Part shown: piece by piece, positions 9,879 through 20,042 of the stretch
How positions within the stretch are numbered: the stretch's first letter is position 1
Layout of the letters: every line of letters begins with the position of its first letter
Translations under genes and position numbers: made by a program
Notes under the pieces: generated by a model
What the model saw: the letters and a program-made list of their open reading frames with translations, nothing else
What the model was told of the DNA's origin: nothing
Database searches by the model: none
Assembly (NCBI GenBank): GCA_027579435.1
Contig: JANBPK010000904.1
Location: 1 to 34,484 of the forward strand
From: Candolleomyces eurysporus
Taxonomy: Eukaryota; Basidiomycota; Agaricomycetes; Agaricales; Psathyrellaceae
DNA length: 34,484 nt
Reading direction: 5' to 3'

Positions 9879-11005
9879 ATGTCTGAAACAAAGGATTACT
9901 GGTATTTTTTCACTGTCTGTGCTGCCGTCTCTCTGCTCAGCTCACCTTTTCAGGTGCTTTGCCATCCCCACTGGGCAAACTGTCTCCTTCATGTCAGAGA
10001 GTTGTATCACTGTCACAAGGGCTTCCCTTGCTTTGGAGCTGCTGGGGGACCCTGATCCCATACAATCCTGTTTGAACTTTGGCTACGTGGATGCCCACAA
10101 TGAAGAACATCTCATTTCAATCGCAATGTTTGTCAATGGCTTGGTATGCAGCCCTCTTCTGTTTCTTGCAATGTCCGTCTGACAATAATTTACCTTCAAG
10201 GCAGAGAATCACAATTTTGCCAGCCTTCACTTAGAGGCCAACAGCACCTACACCTTCGAATCGGACTACTAGTATGTATGCACTTGTCAAGGTCACTTCA
10301 CATTGCTGACTAGACTGTCCAGGGGTCGGGCCGGGCCAGGGTCGGCACTTTTTTNGCTGGCCCTGGCCCTTGACCCTCCTGGCCCTCCCTGACCCCGGGC
10401 CAGGGCCGACCCTGGGTCGACCCTGACCTTTTTCCAAAAATACTAAACAGTGTTACATGGTGTTCTGAATGCTCAGATGATTAGCATTCAATCTATTTAA
10501 CCTTTGTATATGCTATAATTTGGTTAATTTGTATTATAGTGGGTGAAATGACATGCATACTGTAATTTTGGTGTTTGTGTTTGTTTTTCCCAAGTCCCCA
10601 CTGTTCAATGTTTCAATAACCCTTCACACTAATATAGGTGTTGACACTGTTAGTTTGCTTGGATGAACCTGGCTTGATATATTGTGGAGTAGTACTGCAT
10701 ATATGTACCTCCAAGTCCAGTTAAGATGTACTATAAAAATATCAGGGCCAACCAGGGTCAACCCTGGGCCGGCCCTGGGGGTCAGGGCCAGGCCGGTGTT
10801 GCAATTTGTGACCCTGGCCCTGACCCTGTAGGGCCGGGTCAGGGTCGGCCCCAGGGTCAGGAGGGCCTGGCCCGACCCCTGGACAGTCTAGTCGAGTAAC
10901 AGCGGTAGATGGCGTGTTCAATCTCTCGGGCAAAGACCGATTGGAGTGCTCCTGGAGAGAGTGTGGAGTGTCATTGGGCATGCTGTATTGGATGTTTGGA
11001 ATTAA
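9879..11005 (+). CDS. Four-exon small protein, intron 3 holds a MITE
   Basis: Exons are 9879-9901, 9954-10143, 10201-10271 and 10903-11005. Introns are 52, 57 and 631 nt, all GT-AG, with donors GTATTT, GTATGC and GTATGT. Phases match and the joined frame is 387 nt (128 residues) ending in TAA. The start ATG has a CAACATGTC context. The protein begins MSETKDYW and continues CFAIPTGQTVSFMSES, ITVTRASLALELLG, HNEEHLISIAMFVNGLAE, then a SLHLEANSTYTFES strand-like stretch. The order of short hydrophobic strands with an NSTYTFES-like segment reminds me loosely of nucleoplasmin-like/FKBP N-terminal domains, but this is only a guess. Intron 3 was about 51 nt before the 580-bp MITE (10311-10890) entered between the GCTGAC branch site and the acceptor, so the allele may splice badly. 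Confidence 0.6.
10311..10890. mobile_element. hAT-like MITE with GC-rich terminal inverted repeats
   Basis: The element is 580 bp with perfect outer inverted repeats of TAGACTGTCCAGGGGTCGGG, then imperfect arms of about 130 bases. The arms are built from GGCCCTGACCC/GGGTCAGGGTC motifs in both orientations around an AT-rich core (about 10440-10740). There is no coding capacity. The TAG...CTA ends fit hAT-type non-autonomous elements. The insertion point reads GACTAG/CTAGTC, a palindrome, so an 8-bp TSD cannot be confirmed. An N at 10355 follows a T run. Confidence 0.7.
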
Positions 11006-12084
11006 GACGTGAGCCCCCCGCCATGCACTTCTATCACTCGATATTAGTTATTCCAAAGAACACCTGGGTGAATAGTTTGTGATCGAGGGTTGTGCTGTTC
11101 CGCCGAATATGTGGATTGCATGGCAATCTGATTGGGGAGTGAGAGAAACGATGCAATCCTTTCAGGCGAACGCGCCATTTTACTCATAGGCTGTGCGCTT
11201 AAGAGAGGTTGTTGGGCAGTTGACTAGTTTATGGGGTAGGCGTTGGGATTGAATAGGCAGGCGCATGCCGATTTTTAGGTGTTGTGTGGCGTTGGAGTCC
11301 GGACAATTCTTTCCTACTTTGAAGCGGTCTCCGGTCTATGGTGTGTGTCTTGATTGGCCTTCTTTGGTTGCTTCATACGTGGAAGTGAACCATTTCCCCT
11401 TGAGTACCGGTTTTGAGATTTGCATCGAGCCTTGTTTATATGGGGTATTGAATTTAAACAATGATTTGACTTCGTCCCTTGTATTTGTTGTTTGTCTGTC
11501 CCGGTAAAGGAGTTTAGTCTGTGAGGGTCCCCTTTCAATCCTGCCCAAGCTCAATTTTTTTAGGAGTGGACACAGTACGAGGTGGGCTTGGAGTATAAGT
11601 TACAGGCGGTGAGGTTTGAAAGGAGTTTGGTTGGGTGCATGGATGTTATCGGGTGGTAACTTCAATTCGAAAAGCCATGACAGCAATTGCCCAATTTATA
11701 TTTGTTACCAGTCTTGTCGGAATGGTGGCCGAGGAAAACAGACGGGGGTTCTTGGGTGTGAGAGTTGTACGTTCGAAACTGTTTTGGATGTGGGTCGTCT
11801 TCTGCTGGCAGGTTGGGCAGGGTCCTATTCTATCAGATGTCACGAGTGGGGGGTGAGGTCTAACGTTTGGCAATCTCGTGGAAGGGAGTGCTTGCATTTG
11901 TCTAGAGCCGTATGAGTCTTCAAGACGGTAGTGCGCTTGACGTGAGCCGACTGAGTAGGAATGGGTTCTCGCGATAAATTCTGGTAGGAAAATGCTAGCA
12001 CCTGTCACTTTTGTTTCCGGGACGCTCCGTGAATGTCTGTTGTGGAGTTCTGAGGATGGATGTGTGAGGTAAGTTCATTGGTAG
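11006..12084. other. Unresolved, possibly exons of a plus-strand gene
   Basis: Several plus-strand frames (11265-11507 and 11616-11915, and the overlapping 11635-11856) have no recognisable domain. The 11635 frame is hydrophobic (AIAQFIFVTSLVGMVAEE...LFWMWVVFCW) and could be part of a membrane protein. I cannot link them into one model. Confidence 0.3.
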
Positions 12085-12430
12085 ATGACGACCAATGGAT
12101 GGGCGGTGATGTTTGCCTGTCGCATGCAAACATCGGCATCACTTTTTCCCATCATTGGTGCAAGTGAACACCTGGTTTCTTCTTACTTCACTATCTTATG
12201 CTATTCCTTGCTGGTATGGTTATGTTGGCTTCGAAACACGCGTTGTATAAGCTCTGGGCTAGATCTTCGCCGATACGTCCAGGTGAGGCATCGTGACGCT
12301 AACTGCCCATGTAGACACTGGTCTGATTGTCCTATTCCCCTTTCTTTTCTTTTACCATTTGCTTCAGGACAGGCGAGGCCAAAGATGTCACCATTTTCTA
12401 CTTACCACAGAGGATGTACTTCCAGGTGCC

Positions 12431-12765
12431 TTTTAGAATACAATGCCTATGCTGTGTAGATACTATACATTGTTTCCTAATATGGGCATACATTGTTTCC
12501 TAATGTGGACATCATTGTCCATTGATCTATTGTACTCATACCTATTGTTCTTTCTCTATTGTTCTATATTTAGATAATTCTATTGTACTCTATATATAGA
12601 CACACTATTGTTAGGAACAGTATATAGATACCAGTGAGTGGACCTGATTCCCCATCGAATTAATTCCACTCACAGGTATGTTCTCTTTTGTATTTATTAC
12701 TTATTTGTACTAATTGAATTCATTCCACTCACAGTGGTTACACTCATTCTTGTTGAGTCTTGACA
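12431..12765 (+). repeat. Copia 5' LTR
   Basis: It matches the 3' LTR (22481-22815) with three visible differences in 335 bases: the second base (T for G), a C/T in CCCAT(C/T)GAAT and a T/C shortly after. It ends TTGACA. A TATATATA box lies near 12589. The first bases read CTTTTAG where CTTTGTGTTAG is expected if the TSD is CTTTG, i.e. a 4-base loss at the junction. Confidence 0.9.
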
Positions 12766-12784
12766 AGTTATGAGCCCCAGGCAC
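12766..12784 (+). promoter_or_regulatory. Primer binding site matching the anticodon arm of initiator tRNA-Met
   Basis: Directly after the LTR the sequence is AGTTATGAGCCCCAGGCAC. Its complement GTGCCTGGGGCTCATAACT resembles the anticodon stem-loop (CTCATAA loop) of fungal initiator tRNA-Met, not its 3' end. Drosophila copia and yeast Ty5 are known to prime from such an internal half-tRNA. The same mechanism is inferred here. Confidence 0.65.
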
Positions 12785-12883
12785 AACTGATAGACCACGT
12801 CTTATCAGTCAGCATTTATCTGCTACCACTGCCCCTCAATCACTGGGTTACGCCCAACGGTTCATTATTTGAACCCTACAAGC

Positions 12884-12908
12884 TTAGCTTGGTGCGCCTT
12901 TGGCGCAC
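12884..12908 (-). other. Candidate Helitron 3' end with hairpin
   Basis: A perfect 7-bp stem with a 3-base loop (GTGCGCC TTT GGCGCAC, 12892-12908) is followed on the minus strand by CAAGCTAA, i.e. a CTRR-like end at 12884. It lies on the downstream side of the minus-strand helicase remnant, as expected for a Helitron 3' terminus. The next base on the minus strand is G rather than the usual T, so the exact end is uncertain. Confidence 0.4.
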
Positions 12909-12985
12909 AGTGGGGCCTTCGCAAAATATATTCACAATTAAAAATGATAAATACATATTTCTAAAGACTACTGTTGTTTTGCACT

Positions 12986-14607
12986 GGATGCACTGAGTAC
13001 TTTACACTCCCCCACGAGTCCGGCTGGACTTCCGGTGGACTTCCGGTGGTTTTTGCTGGACTCCAGTGGACTTTCACCGGACTTTTTACAAATTTTATAG
13101 GGAAAACAGTCCAGTGAAAGTCTGGTTGGAGTCTGGTTGGGGTCTGGTACCATAGAAAAGTATGGACTCCCGGACTCTGGCACTAACACTGGACTGAACT
13201 GGACCGGACTGGTCCGCTGGACCACTTTTACCGGACTCCGGCACTAAAGGTCCGGTGGACTTCCAGTGGAGTGCCTTCCAGATCCTTTTGACTGGACTCA
13301 AGCACCAGAAAGTCCAGTGGACCTCCAGTGGAGTTCCAGTGGAATTCCGGTGGACATCCAGTGAAAAAAGTCTGGTGGAATGCTAGTGCAGTTCTAACAA
13401 GGCCCAAATAAATGGGTAAATGGAATTCATTTATGCTAGAATTAAATACAAATTATTACTGCTGACTTTGGAAACAAGCCAGAATAGTTGATCACTATTG
13501 TGCAAATGCTGTTGCCCAAAAGAATAACAAAAACAATCAAAACAAATAAGCAGCAATACTGTGCCAGACTGTAGGGATGCAATTGAATTTGAAGCATTAC
13601 ATTTTGCATACCAAGAAAATAGACAACAGATAGTGTTACATGTTACCAGGTGTTATGATTCCTTGGACTTGTCTCATGGACTCTCTGGTCTCTGTAGTTT
13701 CTACCTCATGTATGCCTTGTGTTTGCCTTATGGTTACCTCATGTATGCTCTATGGAAATGTGCATTCAATACTCAGGCATCTAATGCTTGGATTTCAAGC
13801 TTTCAGTCTATACTCAAACAAATGGTCATTAGCAACTTTAAGTAGTATTTGCACAGTCCTCTTTATATTCATACCAAGCAAGTTCTTCAAAGACAAACAG
13901 ACCATGCCAGTGCAACTATTCAAGAAATAGATTGGGATCACAATGAAGAAGAAGGGGATATTGAGAGGGAGGAGAATGAAGCAGTTGTAATAGTAGCAGT
14001 AGCACCAGTTGACTAGTGCAGTTTGGTAGTAACATTTCAGTAGAAGTCCAGTAAAAGCTTAACAGACTTATCACAGACTTCAAATAATAACCAGGTTTGG
14101 TCTGTTTACTCCAAGTTGTAGTTTCAAGTATAACAATCTAGTAGAATTCCACCAGAAGTCCAGTGGGATTATGCACCAGTTGTAAAAATCCAGTGGAATT
14201 CCATCAGAGGTTCAGTTACTAGAGATTCACTGGAGCTCCACCAGAAGTCCAGCAGAATTCCAGCAGAGTTTCAGTCAAAGAAACTCACTAGAAATTCACT
14301 GGAACTCCACCAGAAGTCCAGTGGAATTCCAGTGGAGTTTTAGTTAAAGAAACTCACCAGAAATTCACAAGACTAATGCCAAACACATCACTGGAAATCC
14401 ACCGGACTGATGCTGGACACAAACTGGACTCTCACTGGACAGGTCCCAGAAAAGTACTGGACAAGTGCTGGACTCAACTGGACTTTTACCAGACATTGAA
14501 TAAAAATCTTGCTTTTTAGGTCAAGTCCAGTGAAAGTCCACCAGAAGTCCACTGGACATACCGGAGTCCAGCCGGACTTGTGGGGGACTGCTAAGTACAG
14601 GATGCAC
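12986..14607. mobile_element. 1.6-kb TIR element with subterminal repeats and 8-bp TSD
   Basis: GGATGCAC occurs at 12986-12993 and 14600-14607 and brackets a 1606-bp element. Its ends are imperfect inverted repeats (TGAGTACTTTACACTCCCCC and TGTACTTAGCAGTCCCCCAC, both followed by AGTCCGGCTGGACT). Both ends carry dense arrays of a TCCAGTGGA/TTCCGGTGG-type motif (about 13015-13390 and 14040-14580), in opposite orientation at the two ends. The middle (13560-14015) holds decayed frames, including an acidic stretch EEEGDIEREENEAVV, but no recognisable transposase. The 8-bp TSD and subterminal arrays fit hAT or KDZ/Zisupton-type elements; this copy is non-autonomous. Confidence 0.8.
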
Positions 14608-14639
14608 TTACCAACACTCAATAAAAAGTATTAATTCTA

Positions 14640-16605
14640 TTGCTATCATTATAGTACTTCTGCCAGATGAACTGAATTAATTGTAGTACAATCATAATTC
14701 TAGGACCCAATGTGTAACATGACAGAGCAACATACAGCTGTCCATGAGCAATGCTGGACCTCATAGACCAATTTCAACATGCTTTACTGATTGCCTGTGA
14801 CCTGTTGATAGTCATTGCAAAGCAAAGGCAAACAGGAATCTGTCTTTGTTAGAGCACAAATGGCAATTCTCCAGTTGAAAGCTCATGAATGATAGGCAGA
14901 ATGAAAGCTTTTTCCCCATTGTATTGACTATTCATAACACAAATTTCAATGACACAATTGGATATCCTTGTGAGGATAGCCTTTTTCCAAGTCCAGATGG
15001 TTTGATAGAGCTGAGATACTTAATAGGGACCCAGAACTCTCTCATCCTAGGAGTTCTGGAGTGTTTTGACTTGGGTGTGAGGAGTGCACTGACTCTGTAC
15101 AAGGAAACAGTACTACTATTTTTCTTGGCTTAATTAGCTGACCCCATTGCCCTTTCAGGACCCTTGCCTTTCTTTCATGGTTGTTTTTCTCTTTTGACTG
15201 TTCTCAAATATTTGTAGAGTATTGCGATTGCATGGTGTGGTCTGGTGGACCTCCACTTTTTTTGTACACCAATTGTGTACACACTTGACAGACTATTTTC
15301 AATATGCAGAGTATGAATTTACTGGGAGATGGGACCTTTTCATCTTCATTCATTTGGACTCAAGCAGTTGCTTCAAATCTGCAGTGGTTTTAATATAATT
15401 CATCTTGCATTTTGTTGTTGTTGCTCTTGTCTTCACTTAGACTGTATTACATTTGTCCTGCCTCCTCACATCCAGAGCAATCAGGTACTGAGCCGCCAGT
15501 GTCTTCAGCCCCTCAACCCTCACTTACTTTTCTACAAATACTGAACCCACAGTCCCAGACAGATAGATTGTTATTCTTGAGCCTTTGCCACCAAGCTTTT
15601 GCAGTAATGGTGAGCTGTAAGCTCTGCTGCTCAGTTCAGTATGTTTCTCATGCACATTATCCTTCTGTTCTGCACATTGCCATTGTTTACCTTTGGAGCC
15701 AAGTGCCCAAAGTACTTAGTGGAGTGCCATGAAGCCTACATGAGCCAAATGCCTCAGGGAACTGCTATGTGAAGCATTAGCCTGTTAACCACAGGTTGAG
15801 AATAGTATGTTCCATAAAGAATTGGTTATGATTCTGCCAATCATTTGAAAATTTGCTATTTGCAGTCTGAAGATTTAATTTATATAAGCCAGGGTGAATT
15901 GTGGTGATAAAACCCAATTGTATTGCCCAGAGTGCATTTCATAGTCTCAGGAAGAAAGACAAATTGTTCATTAATCTCCAGTGAGAGGTGGCTTTCAATG
16001 TTCAACATCTAAAAGCTGTATTTCAAATTCACATTCTTTCTGCAAGGCATTGTCTAATTGCATATTTTGTGTAAGCTTGAGAGCTTCAACATAGTGCTGG
16101 AACTTGGACTAATTGATGCAGAGTGCAACAGTCTCTTCTCTGCCTCATTTCAGAATGACTGGCAGAATCTACTGGGAATCACCACCAAAGTCAATAGTGA
16201 TACCACCAAAAGGCAGGTTGTTTTCATGGATATCAAGGCTAGGATCAACTGCCTCTTGACATGGCTTTCTGTGAATTAGAAATTCATCCCAAATCATTAG
16301 ATTAATTTCCTTCATTAAATCAGCCAGGAGAGTATTCTGCGTTTTACTATCAAATATTTCAATGGGAGTTTTAAACATTGAATTAGATGTATGTCCACTT
16401 GGTGGTAGCAAAGAAGCAATTCTAGACAATGCTGCACATAGAACAATCTTTCCTTGCCCTTGGAGATAGTAGCAGAGAGTTTGTATACAAATGTCTTTGG
16501 TCTCTGTAAAACCATTTAAAAAATAGAGAAATGGCATTCACTCTAAGATTACTGTACTGATTGTGTTAAAAGGCACTCCTTTGCTCTTCATTAAGCTGGG
16601 GAATA
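14640..16605 (-). pseudogene. Helitron-type Pif1-like helicase remnant
   Basis: On the minus strand helicase landmarks occur in the right order. They start with PQLNEEQRSAF (about 16600) and a degenerate Walker A (NGFTETKD instead of GxGGTGKT, about 16505). GKIVLCAALSRIASLLPPSG (16450), IWDE (Walker B, about 16285) and FGGITIDFGGDSQ (16175) follow. LTQNMQLDNA (about 16055), CFAMTINRSQ (14830) and AHGQLYVALS (14735) complete the order. Several frameshifts and stops separate them. Helitrons are rolling-circle transposons coding for a Rep-helicase fusion; the HUH Rep part is not visible upstream (16606-17378). Loss of the Walker A Gly-Lys-Thr shows it is inactive. Confidence 0.8.
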
Positions 16606-17378
16606 GCTTCAATTGAGACTGCTTAACATCAGAAATAGGGTGAAGAGACTGGCTTGGAGTCCTCCTTAGTTGAGGACTTGACAGAATTTAATTAGAATAC
16701 TGCCTGACCTGCTCTGTATTAAAATTTCTAGGTTCAGGATTATCACAGTCCTTTATTATTGCAAAAAATAACATAGTACATGCATAGGCTGGTCTATGAT
16801 AAAAAGGTAGATGGAAAATTAATAAGAATCAATGCTAAAGATGGAACTACAGTTCAAATAAAGCATAGGGAAAGGTCAATGGTAAGCGCCTTTCAACACA
16901 GTGGTGGTGGTGTAGGTCAGAATAGCAAAGGTTACATGTGAGAGTGTGTTTTGGGTATTGCTGAAGCAGCTGACCATGGATGCAGGCGCGCGGGATGGAT
17001 TTCTCTTTTTGGAGGGCAGAAAGCTTAGTCAGAAATTACATAAATATTAGTGAGCAAATCTGTTGTGTTTTCATGTATAGGATACTGATACAATTATTGT
17101 ACTAGTTTCTTTTATCCTGGGTAACGCCCCTCCTTAAGAGGCAGCACCCCAGAGAGTGCAAGACCTTAAGTCTCAAAGACATAGTGTAGAGACTCTTCCC
17201 TGGGAGGCGTGAGTGGTTTCTGGAGATTCAGACCTCACCAACCGGTACTCAAAGTGACATAACAGAGTCTTAGTATAGAAACTCCCCCTTTTTTACCCCA
17301 TTCTATTGCCCAACTGGCACATTTCAGATAGCATAGATACATATACCTACATTACCTGCCCTCACCACACCATCTGCC
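16606..17378. other. Copia leader and undefined Helitron edge; no gene
   Basis: There is no supportable coding frame. The 3' portion (from about 17100) is probably the copia leader immediately upstream of gag; the rest may be the 5' part of the Helitron remnant. The boundary between them is not evident. Confidence 0.4.
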
Positions 17379-19781
17379 ATGTTGTCCCCAGTTGAGAACC
17401 CTCTGAATGTCTTCATGGTTCAACACTGGAAACAGGTGTGCATCAACAAGGCTCTAGAGCTCAATGCCTATGAGATCCTTATGGGTGTTGAACGGATGCC
17501 TCCATCTAGTGACACCAGGGACAGGGCAAGCTTCATTGAACGTCGTTCAAAGCTTATTGGCTATATCCGCTCTACCCTGGATCACTCCCAGACAACCACT
17601 ATCATTGGTGGTATTGATATCCTTGATGCACCAGCCATCTGGAAACAACTCCTAAAGGCATATAAGCCAAAGGATGCTGGTGGACGGATCTCAGTCCTAC
17701 AAGAGCTCATCACACTTTGAAAAGGAGATGCTGACCATGAGAATGAGTCTTACTCAGACTATGGTGCTCGAGCAATCAGTCTAGCCTCACAGCTTGCAAG
17801 TCTTCTACCCATGGGCCCCAGCTATGACAGAGAAACAACCAAGCCAACTGCAGCAAAAATTGGCACAGAAGATGTGACAATTAATGAACTGGAGAACCCC
17901 TCATCATTCAAACCAGGCTATACTGCAGAAGACCTTGCTACAGACCTTGCCATTGCCATGATCCCTATTGGCCTTGGAAAAGAAGACACTATGCTCCAGC
18001 ACACACTCAATCACCTAGGGTCAAATCTCACTAGTCAAACTGCACTTGAACATCTTTGAAAGGCTGACACCCTCGTCTGCAATGCTTCACTTGCAGAAGG
18101 AACCTTTGCTGTTGCCCTCTCTGCTGCTTCAAACCAGAAGAAGAAGAAATTCCACTGTGAATTCCATGGCAAAAACAACACCCATGCCAGCAAAGACTGT
18201 CGGATACTAAAGGGCAAACAGAAGCAGAAGGCCCAAATTGCAGAAGACAGAGAAGAAGGTCTCACCCCAGAAGAGAAGGTTATGATGGCTCATGTTGCTC
18301 ACATTGCAAGTCCCCCCATTTGTCGTACAAAAGGATCAGCAGCTGACACTTCTTGGAACACAGACTCAGGTGCAACCTCGCATATGACACCACATCGAAA
18401 GTGGATATGCAATTTTGTCCACTGCCAAACTGCTGTATTGCTTGCCAACAATCATGTTGTCTGGGCCAAAGGAAAAGGAGACATATTTTTCAATCCTATT
18501 ATAAATGGGCAACCAAGTGAGACTGTTACCTTTGAAGATGCCCTATATGTACCAGATCTCCAGAACAATTTATTCTCCATTCTATCTGCTGTCCGCAAAA
18601 ACAAAATGCGAGTTGTCATTGAAGGAGAATCACTTGACTTCCAAAAAGATGGAAATACAATTTTAACAGCAATCATACATCAGAATACTGGTCTCCTGGA
18701 TGGCACTACACTTAACAACTATGAGCATGCATATGTCACTCAACGCATCTCAAAAGATCTTCTCCACCAACAGCTAGGACATATTGGTCAAAAGCGCATC
18801 AACAAGCTCATTAAGCAGAAACTAGGAACAGGAATCATTGTCAAACCAAACACGGATATCCCTGACACCTGTGAGCACTGCATTGCAGGAAAGCAGCACC
18901 GCAACCCGTTTCCTGATCTATCTGAGCATCGCTCCACAGAACTCCTTGGAAGGGTTCACTCTGACCTTCATGGTCCTCTCATCCAGACACCATCTGGATT
19001 CAAGTACTGGATTACCTTTATTGATGATCATTCACGATTCAAAGAAGTTCACCTGTTAAAATCAAAAGATGAAGCATCACAACACTTCAAAGAATACATT
19101 GCCAAAGTTGAAAGACAGACAGGAAAACTGGTCAAAGAAATCCGAGATGACAAGGGTGGTGAATACATGAGCAAGGACTTCATCAACTGGTGTAAGGGAA
19201 AAGGCATTACTCAACAGCACACAGTCACAGCAACACCTCAGCAGAATGGTGTTAGTGAGCGGCTCAATTGCACACTAGCAGAAGGGGTTGTGGCCATGTT
19301 AAACCAAGCACTACTACCACTCTCATTTTGGGGAGCTGCTACACTGTACTACACAGACATCCTCAATGCCACACCTTCATCCTCAACCTCAAACACCACT
19401 TCATATGAGGTTTGGAATGGTAGAAAACCTGATCTGTTCATGTTCAGAGTTTTTGGATGTAGAGCATGGGTTAATATTCCATGCAAGGACCAAAAGAACC
19501 TGGAGTCACACACACAAGCTTGCATTTTTGTTGGCTTTGAGGAAGGATACAAAGGATGGAGATGCTACAATCCAGTCACAAAGAAAGAATTTGTATCAAG
19601 AGATGTCATCTTCAATGAATCACTATTCCCTGGATTATCAACCAAGGGTGAAAGGTCAGAACCCATTGGTATTTGGGATGTCTGGCCAGATGCTGGTGAC
19701 AGACCCACTACATCTATTCCTACTCCTCCAGCTCCTAATGCTCCTGCAGTGCCTCCAGTGCCTCCACACTGTGGTTTTTGA
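17379..19781 (+). pseudogene. Copia gag-protease-integrase frame with two TGA stops
   Basis: One reading frame runs from ATG 17379 to 19781, interrupted only by TGA at 17718-17720 and 18057-18059; in both cases CGA (Arg) would keep it open. Gag has the usual copia-type helical body, then a zinc-knuckle-like FHCEFHGKNNTHASKDCR (about 18153). The protease active site DSGATSHM starts at 18363. Integrase follows, with the HHCC region (LLHQQLGHIG...CEHCIAG), and catalytic Asp in HSDLHGP (about 18960), Asp in RDDKGGEY (about 19146) and Glu in SERLN (about 19258). The GKG-like C-terminal part ends in a Pro-rich linker. The frame breaks at 19782 where the MITE begins. Confidence 0.9.
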
Positions 19782-20042
19782 TGGGTTTGTTCAAAGAGCA
19801 CATTTTTCAGCAAACCAAATGCAAGGGTTGACTTTGTTTACAATCTGGAATACAAATGTTCAAGGTAGGCGAATTCAAATTTGCATTGCATGTGTCTGGC
19901 CTCCTTCTGCCACCACTAAAACTTTGTGCAATATGTGTCCAACATAGGCACATTAAACACAAACTGTAAACAAATGCATTCCTTGCACCTGATTTGCTTA
20001 AGATGTACTTATTGAACAAACACACAAAAAACTGCAGTGCCA
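19764..20042. mobile_element. CACTA-like MITE (273 bp) with 3-bp TSD
   Basis: The element 19767-20039 starts CACTGTGGTTTTTGATGGG and ends in CAGTG; its ~50-base ends are inverted repeats sharing the TTTGTTCAA and CAGCAAA/AAGCAAA blocks. It is flanked by CCA (19764-19766 and 20040-20042). CACTG/CAGTG ends with a 3-bp TSD fit the CACTA (EnSpm) class. It sits in the linker between integrase and RT. Excision would remove 276 bases, a multiple of three, yet the downstream frame is offset, so a further indel exists nearby. Confidence 0.75.

Noticed and set aside
10231..10981. Open frames across the GC-rich MITE arms (Gly/Pro/Arg-rich)
   Set aside because: They come from repeated GGGTCAGGG motifs and inverted arms, not from codon constraint.
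18452..19552. Minus-strand frames within copia integrase
   Set aside because: Shadows of the strong plus-strand protease/integrase frame.
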